Made by a program: the position numbers and the translations under genes. DNA of 13,689 nucleotides from an uncultured Oscillibacter sp. Lineage in GTDB: Bacteria; Bacillota; Clostridia; Oscillospirales; Oscillospiraceae. Shown one piece after another: positions 1 to 6,629 of the stretch (its first letter is position 1; every line of letters starts with the position of its first letter). The stretch spans positions 1-13,689 of the forward strand of contig CAOJHG010000012.1 in NCBI GenBank assembly GCA_948435975.1. Direction: 5' to 3'. The notes under the pieces were generated by a model. It was not told the origin of the DNA. It searched no databases and saw only the letters and a program-made list of their open reading frames with translations.

Positions 1-18
1 CAGAAGCTGAGCGCACAT

Positions 19-55
19 AAAAAGGCTGGACGGAAAAGTGTACAACTCCGTCCAG
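19..55 (+). repeat. 37-bp inverted repeat, left copy
   Basis: This copy matches the reverse complement of 140-176 at 32 of 37 positions. Differences are three bases in the middle of the left arm (AAA against GTT) and two near the right end. Its inner 20 bp (31-50) form an imperfect dyad around a GT dinucleotide at 40-41. The pair brackets an 84-bp AT-rich spacer (56-139) holding a further 6-bp hairpin (94-111). It could be a recombinase site or one of two related terminators. Confidence 0.7.
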
Positions 56-60
56 TCTTT
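19..60 (-). terminator. Hairpin terminator past the recombinase gene
   Basis: A 14-bp stem (AAAGGCTGGACGGA with TCCGTCCAGTCTTT, one G-T wobble) closes a 12-nt loop. Read on the minus strand the right arm ends in CCAGCC and runs straight into five Ts, the usual layout of an intrinsic terminator for the minus-strand recombinase gene about 115 bases upstream. Read on the plus strand the T tract is only TTT before CCC, so it works less well that way, although a possible stop codon (TAA, 18-20) of an unseen plus-strand gene sits right at its base. The same bases form one copy of a 37-bp inverted repeat, so it may instead be, or also be, a recombination site. Confidence 0.55.
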
Positions 61-139
61 CCCAGTTTTCTCAACCGCTTTCATAACTACATATCGGCGG
101 CATTTCGCCGAAAATAATAGCCTGAATAAAAAATTTTTT

Positions 140-176
140 CTGTCCGGAGTTGTACACAACTCCGTCCAGCCTTTTT
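140..176 (-). repeat. 37-bp inverted repeat, right copy
   Basis: Reverse-complement partner of 19-55. Its core at 145-164 is a perfect 9+9 bp dyad (CGGAGTTGT / ACAACTCCG) around an AC dinucleotide at 154-155, and the symmetry extends to 30 bp with a 2-bp mismatch on each side. A dyad with a two-base asymmetric centre is the shape of a serine-recombinase crossover site, and the recombinase gene ends inside this repeat (its TAA is 177-175). This is a structural resemblance only; no cleavage site is proved. Confidence 0.7.
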
Positions 177-789
177 ACACGCGCCCAGCTGCCGTTTCCG
201 CCCGCAGGGCGGCGTCATAAAAGGTGGATTTGGGCATTCCACAGGTGTCCGCGGCTTCACGCAGCGTCATTTGCCGCGCCCTCCACGCCTGATGAAAAGC
301 CGCGAAATTCTCCGGCGGAGCCTGGGCCTCCGGCCCAAAATGAACGCCCCTGGCCTTTGCCGCGGCAATGCCCTCCATCTGCCGCTGGCGGATATTTTCA
401 CGCTCTGTCTGCGCGACATAGCTGAGAAGCTGGAGAACGATGTCGGAAATGAGCGTTCCGGTCAGGTCCCGGCTCTGCCGGGTGTCCAGCAGGGGCATGT
501 CCAGCACCACAATGGCGGCTTCACGCTTTTTGGTGATAAAAGACCACTGGTCCAGAATTTCTGTGTAATTGCGCCCAAGGCGGTCGATGCTTTTCACCAC
601 CAATACATCCTTTGCCCGCAAGACCCGCACCAACTGCCGGTAACGGGGCCTGTTGAAGTCCCTTCCGGACAATTTCTCCACTACAATGTTTTCCTCCGGA
701 ACGCCAAAGTCCCGCATGGCGGTCAGCTGGCGCGCCTCGTTCTGCTCCTGCGTGGAGACACGGATGTATCCATAGATCTTTTCTTTCAC
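175..789 (-). CDS. Serine recombinase (resolvase/invertase family)
   Basis: A 204-aa small serine recombinase that would cut and rejoin DNA at short dyad sites through a 5'-phosphoserine bond. The N-terminal catalytic domain shows YIRVST with the nucleophile Ser12 preceded by Arg10, and the DRLGR signature with Arg70 and Arg73. Residues around 105-135 fit the long oligomerisation helix. The C-terminus (about 172-195, MTLREAADTCGMPKSTFYDAA) is a helix-turn-helix of the resolvase type. Length matches the usual 180-210 aa, so it looks intact. A GTG at 795 would add two residues but lies only 2 nt from the AGGAG (798-802), whereas the GTG at 789 sits 8 nt from it and is preferred. It stands alone and points away from the genes to its right. 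It could resolve multimers, invert a segment, or belong to a transposon whose transposase is not in the window; the sequence does not decide. Confidence 0.93.
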   Translation of the reverse strand: MKEKIYGYIRVSTQEQNEARQLTAMRDFGVPEENIVVEKLSGRDFNRPRYRQLVRVLRAKDVLVVKSIDRLGRNYTEILDQWSFITKKREAAIVVLDMPLLDTRQSRDLTGTLISDIVLQLLSYVAQTERENIRQRQMEGIAAAKARGVHFGPEAQAPPENFAAFHQAWRARQMTLREAADTCGMPKSTFYDAALRAETAAGRV

Positions 790-805
790 GTCCACCTCTC
801 CTTGT

Positions 806-850
806 TAAAATGATACCTGTTATTTTAGCAAAAAAAGGGGAATTTGGCAC
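806..850 (-). promoter_or_regulatory. Promoter and possible operator of the recombinase
   Basis: On the minus strand TGCTAAAAT (829-822... reading leftwards) forms an extended -10, with a weak TGCCAA-like -35 (849-844) at about 16 nt. The -10 is one half of a TAAAAT-N10-ATTTTA inverted repeat (827-822 and 811-806), which could let the recombinase or another repressor block transcription. The start site would fall near 815, a few bases before the AGGAG. The promoter call is moderately secure; the operator is inference from symmetry. Confidence 0.45.
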
Positions 851-1206
851 TCGGACATCCCTCCTCAGCTTTTGCGGGGATTCGGACGAAGCTTTGCGGC
901 AAATTTGCGCCGCGTTGAGAGTAAAACCGTTTGTAGCAGAACACGCGGAATTGGAAAGCTGCGCAAAGCCGGAGGAGTACCGGGGATTTCCCTACACGGA
1001 TAGGCCGGACCGCTTGGTGAGCCTGTGTAGAGTTCTATCCGGGGCCGGGTGTGTCCGGTGGTTTTTGAAATGCTGGAACAGTTAAAAGCATCGTGTCATT
1101 TTAAGGTATGCAGGAGATAGGGGAAGTTTGTAGAAATGAATACTGCTTTTGCTGCTTAATGAGCTTATTCTTTGTTTATAGCGACGCAGTTTTTGAGTGG
1201 GCTGAC
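851..1206. other. Gap without a recognised gene
   Basis: No recognisable gene between the recombinase promoter and the next promoter. A plus-strand frame is open from 810 to 1085, but it has no ribosome binding site, and its apparent start lies inside the recombinase promoter. Near 1062 another frame continues for about 20 residues (from VVFEMLEQL to a TAG), which would fit a decayed coding stretch that has slipped frame. From about 1085 to 1200 the DNA turns AT-rich and full of stops. I see no tRNA, repeat or strong terminator here. Confidence 0.4.
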
Positions 1207-1235
1207 TTGTGTTTGCCCTTCTTCTGTGGTAAAAT
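1207..1235 (+). promoter_or_regulatory. Probable sigma-A promoter of the acetyltransferase remnant
   Basis: TTGTGT at 1207-1212 and TAAAAT at 1230-1235 are separated by 17 nt, and the -10 is preceded by TG with one base between (TGGTAAAAT), an extended -10. Transcription would begin near 1242, just before the GGGAGGGG ribosome binding site at 1249-1256 and the ATG at 1263. The -35 matches the consensus only in TTG. Confidence 0.5.
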
Positions 1236-1262
1236 ACAAACACTTTTTGGGAGGGGCACGCA

Positions 1263-1800
1263 ATGATTTTTTTGCCGTATGTTCTGCAAAAATCGAATCA
1301 TGCGTGTGTCCAGGTAGAAATTCTTCCCGCCACCGCAGAGGATGTGAATTCCACACGCCGTGAACCACGCTGGCAGACAGATTGGACCTCTGCGTATTTA
1401 TCAAATCCCGCTGTAGAAAAATACGCAATGAAGGCGCCGGATAGAGAATTGATTGCATTGGGTGCATACCAAATCACTGGCCGGAAAGCCTATGTTTATA
1501 TCATATACGCTGAAAGCGCGCCGCATAGCAACCCCACCATGGAGCCCAAACACGGTCGCAGATATTATGGCATCGGAGCTGCGCTGATTGCGTTTGGAAT
1601 CAAGTTTTCCATTAATCATGGCTGCCGGGGAGATGTCGTATTTGAAGCCAAAACAGACGAATTGGCGAAACACTATGCTGAGGATTTTCATGCCAGGTAA
1701 ATTCTAACTAAGTGCGTCCTCCGGTGGGCCGAAGAGGTTTATGTTGGCGGACGAGGATGCGTGGCGGCTGTTTTCGAGATATCTTAGGGAGGAGAACTAG
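1263..1800 (+). pseudogene. GNAT-type acetyltransferase, frameshifted near the 3' end
   Basis: The first 145 codons read as a GNAT-like protein. About residues 66-140 show a beta strand, then YYGIGAALIAFGIKF, which fits the acetyl-CoA-binding turn and helix of motif A, and then strand/helix FEAKTDELAKHY. That frame stops at TAA 1698-1700. The next frame (shifted by one base) resumes with SSGGPKRFMLADEDAWRLF and ends in SRYLREEN at the TAG 1798-1800, which reads as the missing C-terminal strand and helix. The second frame also has a TAA at 1705-1707, so a single base change cannot rejoin the halves: at least two lesions separate them. It has its own promoter and a good GGGAGGGG site 6 nt before the ATG, so a shortened product may still be made. 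Substrate unknown. The family call is by pattern, not by search. Confidence 0.6.
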
Positions 1801-1802
1801 CC

Positions 1803-2063
1803 ATGGAACGGAATGCGGAAAGTTTTTTCAAAATCGATGCGCTGGCCGAAGAAGCTGGAGGTTATTTTGCTCTGCCGTCTAAAGAAAATATAGAGTATAC
1901 AGATTTACTGTTTGACGTATGTGAGCAATTCGGAATCCGCTATTATTCCGCCACTCCAAAGGAACGGCATTTTGTTGAGGCAGTGACGCACGTTACATGG
2001 GCAAAAATGCAGGAGGAAAAGACAGGTATCAAACAGGATATCCGTCCGGCCTTCTCTGCCTGA
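1803..2063 (+). CDS. Small protein of unknown function (86 aa)
   Basis: An 86-aa acidic protein with a well placed GGGAGGAG (1787-1794) 8 nt before its ATG; that site overlaps the last codons of the acetyltransferase remnant, so the two were probably one transcript. The sequence reads as a helix (ESFFKIDALAEEAGG), a short extended part, and a second helical region (TPKERHFVEAVTHVTWAKM). No cysteine pair, membrane segment or signal peptide is visible. The family is not recognised. The good start site and lack of lesions support a real gene. Its TGA is the first base triplet of a TGACCCACAA repeat (2061-2070 and 2073-2082), after which the sequence changes character, so its original downstream neighbour may have been lost. 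Confidence 0.6.
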   Translation: MERNAESFFKIDALAEEAGGYFALPSKENIEYTDLLFDVCEQFGIRYYSATPKERHFVEAVTHVTWAKMQEEKTGIKQDIRPAFSA

Positions 2064-2082
2064 CCCACAAGTTGACCCACAA
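2061..2082 (+). repeat. Direct repeat TGACCCACAA, two copies
   Basis: TGACCCACAA occurs at 2061-2070 and again at 2073-2082, a 12-bp period. It begins in the stop codon of the preceding small gene and lies about 100 bases before the truncated polymerase, so it may mark a recombination or deletion scar. Function unknown. Confidence 0.5.
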
Positions 2083-2187
2083 TAGGAAAAATCCGGGTGG
2101 AAACAACGGAGAAGGTAGGACGCACACGTCTCTGGTCCTGTAGAAAAGAGCCTCAAACGGGTCCGAAAGGGTCTAACGGAATTTTAG

Positions 2188-2757
2188 ACAGGACTTCGGG
2201 AGATGGCGGATCAATTGGCACTGGACTTAGTTGACAAGGGATTGGTGACAGACCAGCTGACGCTGACGGTGGGCTATGACATTGAAAACCTGTCGGACCC
2301 GGAGCACCGTAAGAACTATCAAGGCGAAATCAAATCGGACCGTTACGGGCGTTCTGTTCCCAAACACGCCCACGGCACCGTCAACCTGGAGGACTACACC
2401 GCTTCCACAAGGCGTATTATCACCGCCGCTTTGGAGCTGTTTGACCGCATCATCGACAAGAATCTTCTGTCCCGCCGCCTGACGATTACGGCGGGCCGTG
2501 TGCTGCCGGAGAGCGAGGCCCCCCAAAAGAAGGCGTTTGAGCAGCTTGACTTGTTCACAAACTACGCCGCTGTTCAGGAGCGGCAGGAACGGGAAGCCAT
2601 TGAATTGGAACGGGAGAAGAAGGTGCAGAAGACGGTGCTGGATATTAAAAAGCGTTTTGGGAAAAACGCCATCCTGAAGGGCATGAACTTCCAGGAGGGG
2701 GCCACGGCGAAGGAGCGGAACCGCACGATTGGAGGGCATAGAAGTGGGGAAGTATGA
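2188..2757 (+). pseudogene. Y-family DNA polymerase (UmuC/UvrX type), 5'-truncated remnant
   Basis: Only the C-terminal part of a translesion polymerase remains. From about 2188 the frame reads TGLREMADQLALDLVDKG, then TVGYDIENL, DRYGRSVPKHAHGT and RRLTITAGRV, the little-finger (IMS C-terminal) region of Firmicutes Y-family polymerases. The palm and fingers, including the catalytic acidic residues, are absent; an in-frame TAG lies just upstream and 2064-2187 has no polymerase-like frame. An internal ATG at 2203 could yield a 184-aa product, but it lacks a clear ribosome binding site. Residues 114-118 from that ATG are QLDLF, the canonical beta-clamp-binding pentapeptide, followed by a charged helix. 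It overlaps the start of the YolD-like gene, its usual partner. Family call is secure; loss of polymerase function follows from the missing domain. Confidence 0.8.
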
Positions 2758-3145
2758 TGATATTATCGACCTGCCGCATCCTGACTCGGAGCGGCATCCC
2801 CGGATGCCTATGGCAAACCGGGCAGCGCAGTTTTCTCCATTCGCGGCCTTGACGGGTTATGAGGATGCCGTCCGGGAGACTGCCCGGTTGACGGACAGCA
2901 AAGCCGAGCTGACCGAGGAGGAGCAGTCCACTTTAAACACAAATCTTCAAATGCTGGCGGAAAAAATTGAAGAGCATCCAGAAGTGACGCTGACCTATTT
3001 CCGGCCAGACCAGAGGAAATCCGGCGGGGCCTATGTCACAGTTGCGGGCAGGGTGAAAAAACTGGACCATCATTTGAGGATGATGGTTCTGGATGATGGC
3101 CAGACAGTTCCAATAGAGGACTTAACGGAGGTTTGGCTTAGTTGA
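2744..3145 (+). CDS. YolD-like protein
   Basis: A 133-aa protein of the YolD-like family, whose genes commonly lie next to Y-family polymerase genes (YolD with UvrX in Bacillus) and are linked to the SOS response; molecular role not settled. It opens with KYDDIIDLPHP and carries MANRAAQFSPFAALTGYEDAVRETARLTD, the family's most conserved stretch (around residues 22-52). The C-terminal half alternates strands and ends VPIEDLTEVWLS. GTG at 2744 is preferred over TTG at 2729 because GGAGG (2731-2735) lies 8 nt before it and inside the TTG reading. It overlaps the polymerase remnant by 14 nt, showing translational coupling to a partner that is now broken. The gene itself looks intact. Confidence 0.88.
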   Translation: MGKYDDIIDLPHPDSERHPRMPMANRAAQFSPFAALTGYEDAVRETARLTDSKAELTEEEQSTLNTNLQMLAEKIEEHPEVTLTYFRPDQRKSGGAYVTVAGRVKKLDHHLRMMVLDDGQTVPIEDLTEVWLS

Positions 3146-3198
3146 CAAAAGTGCAACTATACAGGAGGCGGGAAGAATGATACAATAAGGCAGTATTC

Positions 3199-3225
3199 TA
3201 GGGCGGAGCAAATTAGGGCGGAGCA
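3199..3225 (+). repeat. Tandem TAGGGCGGAGCA, two copies with 15-bp period
   Basis: TAGGGCGGAGCA is found at 3199-3210 and 3214-3225. It lies between the YolD-like gene and the JAB operon, upstream of two hairpins. Just before it, AGGAGG (3163-3168) precedes a three-codon frame ATG-ATA-CAA-TAA at 3177-3188, which looks like the leftover start of a lost gene or a very short leader. The repeat could be a protein-binding site; two copies are too few to call iterons. Confidence 0.45.
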
Positions 3226-3248
3226 TGTAAGGGAGGAACGGCGAAGAG

Positions 3249-3270
3249 AAGGGGCGTAGTGCGCCCTTTT
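3249..3270 (+). terminator. Intrinsic terminator after the YolD-like gene
   Basis: AAGGGGCG pairs with CGCCCTTT (one G-T wobble) around a 5-nt TAGTG loop, followed by TTTT within the arm. It is short with a modest T tract and probably ends the upstream YolD transcript, about 105 bases past its stop codon. Confidence 0.55.
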
Positions 3271-3276
3271 AGCCGC

Positions 3277-3352
3277 ACCGCAACGGCCTGGAAGAACAAA
3301 ATAAGGACAAGAACACCGTAATTGCCTTTTGGGGCCGTTGCGGTCTTTTTTT
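3277..3352 (+). promoter_or_regulatory. Long-loop terminator or attenuator before the JAB operon
   Basis: ACCGCAACGGCC (3277-3288) and GGCCGTTGCGGT (3333-3344) are perfect 12-bp complements separated by 44 nt, followed at 3346-3352 by TTTTTTT. The strong GC stem with immediate T run is an intrinsic terminator by shape. The T run ends only 28 nt before the ATG of the JAB gene, and that space already holds the ribosome binding site, too short for a promoter and leader. I see no strong promoter inside the loop. Transcripts of the operon therefore probably pass through this element, making it a candidate attenuator or antitermination point. The large loop could hold a competing structure or a binding site. 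Confidence 0.65.
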
Positions 3353-3380
3353 GTCCCAAAATTGAAAGGAGCAAAATACT

Positions 3381-4775
3381 ATGAGCGATCAGAGCAGCAA
3401 TTTCCCGTTTGGAACCTTCGGACAGGAAGAAGGGCTGGATGTTGCCGCCATTTTTGGCGGCGGAGCCCCGGCCAGCGATGTGAACCCCTTTGAGACCCCG
3501 GTAGCGCAGCAGGCGGAATCCTCCACGCCAGAATCCCAGCCCCAAGTTACAGAGAACGCCGCTCAGCCGCCTCAGACAGCTCCGGCTCTCCAGGCGGCCC
3601 CCGCGGCAGTCTCGGAACCCCAGACGCCCCAGACGGCTCCGGCATCCGCTCCCGCTCAGACTGTGGTACATGCCGCGCCTCCGGCGGAGATGGATAATCC
3701 TATTGCGGCGGCCTTCACCCAGAAGGCGGCGGAGAACACCCAAAAGGGCCTTTTGGAAAAGCCTCCGGTGTTTTTTCACAAGAACGTGAAGGAGCCCATT
3801 GAGGACGCCTCCATGACCTTCGAGGAGCTTCGGATTCGCAAATCCGAGGACTTCACGGATCTGGAGGAGGGCAAATACGTGTCCTGGAGCGTGGACTACT
3901 GCGGCATCCGCAAAGATATCAAGGACCCCAAGGGTACCACCATCATCTCCGTGAAGGAGACCATTGAGCGGTCCCGGGAGTTCTTGGACGCCCTAAAGAA
4001 GTCCAAGGACAAGAACCCGGCCTGCTTGGTGAAGCCCAAGGTGGTCATGAAAACCAAGGGCACCGCCGCCAGCTATAAGGGAAACTTCCAGACGGTGGAA
4101 GAGGCCCGGGCGTCGGACAAGGTGATTTGCGTCATCCCCTCCAGCGACGGCAGATTCTATGAGCTGCGAAAAACGGATGCGGGCGAGTTCATCGCCCCCG
4201 CAAGCAAGGTTGTAGATTTTCAGCAGGTGCGGGCCGGGTTCACCCCGGCCCTGCCCCTGATCCCCCTGGACCTGATCGGCTCCATCGCCTCTTTTTTCCG
4301 CTCCTTCATGGAGGAAAACGCGGAGTATGAGGCTCTGGCGCTGATCTACTGGTCTGTGGAGGCTGAGTGCTTTTTCGCTTACGTCCCGAAGCAGACCGTC
4401 CGTAAAGACCATATAGAGGCGGACCTGCGGGACTGCCCCTATGACGACGATCCCCGGTATATCCGCTACGCCGACATTCACAGCCACAACAGCATGGAGG
4501 CGTTTTTCTCCCATGTGGACGACAGGGACGAACGGGGCACTGGATTGTATCTTGTGATGGGGAAGCTGGACCGCTTCTTCCCGGATATCAAGGCCCGGAT
4601 TTCCTGCGGCGGTTCCTTTGTGGACATCGACCCCGGAGAGGTGATCGAGGGGCTGAAACGTGATTATCCCCAAGATTGGGTGAAGAATGTAAGCCGGGAG
4701 CAAAAACACCCCTTGCGCGGTTTTCCTGTAAGGCCAAGCGGCTTCCTGCCCTCTGCCTTGGAGGAACGGCTATGA
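3381..4775 (+). CDS. JAB/JAMM metallopeptidase-like protein (PRTRC protein A-like)
   Basis: A 464-aa protein whose C-terminal domain (about 290-435) carries an exact JAMM zinc motif: His367-Ser-His369, seven residues, Ser377, two residues, Asp380, with Glu315 or Glu317 as the upstream acid. Enzymes of this fold cleave isopeptide bonds of ubiquitin-like tags or process tag precursors. Residues 1-110 are low-complexity, rich in Pro, Ala, Gln and Thr with a repeated PQTAPA, and should be disordered. The middle (about 130-285) has a compact domain with a strand-strand-helix order at 166-200 (YVSWSVDYCG to TIERSREFL), then VKPKVV at 217 onward. JAB proteins of this context are usually shorter, so the N-terminal extension is notable. 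AAAGGAG lies 9 nt before the ATG. The stop overlaps the next start as ATGA, coupling it to the E1-like gene. Fold is secure from the motif; the substrate is unknown. Confidence 0.87.
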   Translation: MSDQSSNFPFGTFGQEEGLDVAAIFGGGAPASDVNPFETPVAQQAESSTPESQPQVTENAAQPPQTAPALQAAPAAVSEPQTPQTAPASAPAQTVVHAAPPAEMDNPIAAAFTQKAAENTQKGLLEKPPVFFHKNVKEPIEDASMTFEELRIRKSEDFTDLEEGKYVSWSVDYCGIRKDIKDPKGTTIISVKETIERSREFLDALKKSKDKNPACLVKPKVVMKTKGTAASYKGNFQTVEEARASDKVICVIPSSDGRFYELRKTDAGEFIAPASKVVDFQQVRAGFTPALPLIPLDLIGSIASFFRSFMEENAEYEALALIYWSVEAECFFAYVPKQTVRKDHIEADLRDCPYDDDPRYIRYADIHSHNSMEAFFSHVDDRDERGTGLYLVMGKLDRFFPDIKARISCGGSFVDIDPGEVIEGLKRDYPQDWVKNVSREQKHPLRGFPVRPSGFLPSALEERL

Positions 4776-5533
4776 AATATCCGACGGATGTGCCGGTGAA
4801 GCTCGTCCAGCTGGGTGCCGGCGGTACTGGCGGCCATATCGCGCCTCAAATCTACCGTCTGCTGTACTCCCTGAAGCGTCCCGCCCGTTACATCATCTGC
4901 GACGGCGATAAAGTGGAGGAAAAGAACCTGTTGCGGCAGAACTTCTCCCCGGCGGACCGGGGGGAGAATAAGGCCAGGGTGCTGGCGGAGCGATACTCTA
5001 CGGTGTTCGGCCTGGAGGCAGAATATGTACCTTCCTTCATTGAAAAGCTAGACACACTGATGGAGCTGATCCGGCCCAATGAATGGGAACTGGATGAAAT
5101 GTCCCGCGGCAAGGTAAAAGAAATGGTGATTCTGCTGGGAGCCGTGGACAACAACAAATCCCGTCGGCTCTGCCATCAGGCGTTTTACCAGTCCAAGGAT
5201 CTGGTGTATATCGACAGCGGCAATGGGGAGTTCACCGGCCAAATTGTCTGCGGTGTGCGGCGAAACGGGCACACGGTATTCAAGCCCATCGGCGGCGTGC
5301 AGCCGGAGCTGCTGAAGGACACGGACAAGTTTCCCTCGGAGCTTTCCTGCGCCGAGGCGTCTGTTTCCGATCCCCAGAGTATGGCGGCCAACATCACGGC
5401 GGCTACAGCGGTGGTGAACATGGTGTACAACATCCTGGCCCTTGGTGAGAACCTGGTGCGGCAGACGGAGTTTTCCACCCGGACTGTGAAGATGCAGACA
5501 ATTTTGGAAAAGCAGAGGAGGAAAGCGGCATGA
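4772..5533 (+). CDS. ThiF/E1-like adenylyltransferase (PRTRC ThiF-like)
   Basis: A 253-aa E1-like enzyme that would use ATP to adenylate the C-terminus of a small beta-grasp protein and may pass it on as a thioester. Visible features: a Rossmann glycine loop LGAGGTGG (14-21); CDGDKVEEKNLLRQNF (43-58) with the acidic residues and Arg55 and Asn57 that contact ATP; Lys67 in GENKAR; GAVDNN (123-128) with Asp126; and Cys193 in ELSCAEASVSDPQS as the best candidate for a catalytic cysteine. It has no separate zinc ribbon or ubiquitin-fold domain. The start at 4772 is set by the ATGA overlap with the JAB gene; longer versions would run inside it. Its own stop overlaps the clamp gene start, again as ATGA. 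Family is secure; the modified partner is not known. Confidence 0.9.
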   Translation: MKYPTDVPVKLVQLGAGGTGGHIAPQIYRLLYSLKRPARYIICDGDKVEEKNLLRQNFSPADRGENKARVLAERYSTVFGLEAEYVPSFIEKLDTLMELIRPNEWELDEMSRGKVKEMVILLGAVDNNKSRRLCHQAFYQSKDLVYIDSGNGEFTGQIVCGVRRNGHTVFKPIGGVQPELLKDTDKFPSELSCAEASVSDPQSMAANITAATAVVNMVYNILALGENLVRQTEFSTRTVKMQTILEKQRRKAA

Positions 5534-6618
5534 GAGCCACTGTAGACGCGAAAGCCTTTTCGGAGGCATTGAACCATGTGGGCAGGGTGCCCCGGCAATC
5601 TACCATCCCTGTATTGGCGGGCGTGCTGGTCCGGTTTGAAAATGGACGCTGCTCTATAACCGGCACGGACTTTACCACTTGGCTAACCATAACACTGCCC
5701 GCCGTCGGTGATGACTTTACTTTTTTACTGGATAACCCCTCGGATGCGTCAAAAGCCTGCCGGTTCTTTGACGGTAAGCTGACGCTGGAGCTTCATGGCA
5801 AAAACCCGAAATATCCGTCGGTAACGCTTTCCTGCGGCCATCGTTCCGGGACCTTTAATGCATTCCCGGAGGAAGACTATCCAGAACAGCCCAAGCTGGA
5901 AGCAGGGGCTTCCTTTACCGCCAGCGCCGCCGCTCTGTTGAAACGGATCGAGCGGGTGAAGTATGCTGTCCGTGTGCCCGAGGGTTCTTCTGACTCGCCA
6001 CAGCGGACCTGCGTGCAGTTCAGCGGAAACGACGTGTTCTGTTTGGACGGCTATCGGGCCGCCTGTGATACGGATTCGGCCTTGTCTTTCCCTGTACCCT
6101 TCTTGACCTGGGGAGATTCCCTGGCTCACCTGAAGCTGATGGGAGACAACGATGTGGTGGTCCTTGTAGAAGAAAGCTATGTCCTGCTTTCCTCGGACAC
6201 CGTGGCCATTTGCTGCCGCCGGGAAGGTGTGGAGACTTATCCATTGTGGGATGCTGTTCCAAAGAGCTTCCCGGAGGAGTTTTTTGTTTCTCCGAAGATA
6301 TTCCTGCGGGAGTTAGAGTACCTGAAAGGCTTTCAATCTAAAAGGAACCGTATTCCAACTGTACTTTGCGGAGGACGGTTGTTCCTGGATACTGAGGAGA
6401 ACAAATGCTCTACGTCTGTAGAGATTGAGGGCGAAAGCAAGATCGCGGTGGGCTTTAACCCGCGCTATATGAAGGACGCCTTGACACAGTTCAAAGATGA
6501 ACCTCGTGTAAAAATGAAGCTTAGCATTGGCTCCGGCCCCATCATCGTCGAGGCCGAGGGCCGGAAGGACTTCGCAATGGTGCTGCCGGTCCGGCTGCAC
6601 GGGCTTATGGCGGCGTGA
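5530..6618 (+). CDS. DnaN-like DNA polymerase III beta sliding clamp
   Basis: A 362-aa protein with the length and three-repeat layout of a bacterial sliding clamp (usually 365-380 aa). Domain 1 starts ATVDAKAFSEALNHVGRVPRQSTIPVLAGVLV and contains ITGTDFTTWLT, the pattern of SLTATDLE in DnaN. Domain 2 begins near residue 130 (SFTASAAALLKRIERVKYAV) with the FCLDGYRAA stretch. Domain 3 begins near 238 and the protein ends AMVLPVRL, matching the C-terminal LPMRL of DnaN that helps form the partner-binding pocket. It diverges strongly from chromosomal DnaN, as expected for an element-borne copy. It is translationally coupled (ATGA) to the E1-like gene, so the cell probably makes both together. 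Likely role: processivity clamp for the element, or a platform for the operon's other proteins. Fold call is good; the role is inference. Confidence 0.83.
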   Translation: MRATVDAKAFSEALNHVGRVPRQSTIPVLAGVLVRFENGRCSITGTDFTTWLTITLPAVGDDFTFLLDNPSDASKACRFFDGKLTLELHGKNPKYPSVTLSCGHRSGTFNAFPEEDYPEQPKLEAGASFTASAAALLKRIERVKYAVRVPEGSSDSPQRTCVQFSGNDVFCLDGYRAACDTDSALSFPVPFLTWGDSLAHLKLMGDNDVVVLVEESYVLLSSDTVAICCRREGVETYPLWDAVPKSFPEEFFVSPKIFLRELEYLKGFQSKRNRIPTVLCGGRLFLDTEENKCSTSVEIEGESKIAVGFNPRYMKDALTQFKDEPRVKMKLSIGSGPIIVEAEGRKDFAMVLPVRLHGLMAA

Positions 6619-6629
6619 AAGGAGCGGTT

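Noticed and set aside
1..20. Possible end of an upstream plus-strand gene (codons ending EAERT, TAA at 18-20, right before a hairpin).
   Set aside because: Five codons are too few to judge. The frame and the hairpin placement fit, but a chance stop is equally likely.
271..813. A 180-codon open frame on the plus strand across the recombinase gene.
   Set aside because: It is antisense to a gene with clear catalytic motifs and has no ribosome binding site or recognisable domain.
810..1085. A 91-codon plus-strand frame after the recombinase promoter.
   Set aside because: No ribosome binding site, a start inside a promoter, and no recognisable domain; at best a decayed fragment.
3142..3186. TTGACA at 3142-3147 as a -35, with TATACA (3158-3163) or TACAAT (3181-3186) as a -10 for the JAB operon.
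   Set aside because: Spacers are 10 and 33 nt, far from the 16-18 nt needed, so I do not call a promoter.
3213..3779. A 188-codon minus-strand frame rich in Arg, Gly and Leu.
   Set aside because: It is antisense to the Pro/Ala-rich start of the JAB gene; such GC-rich repeats keep the opposite frame open.
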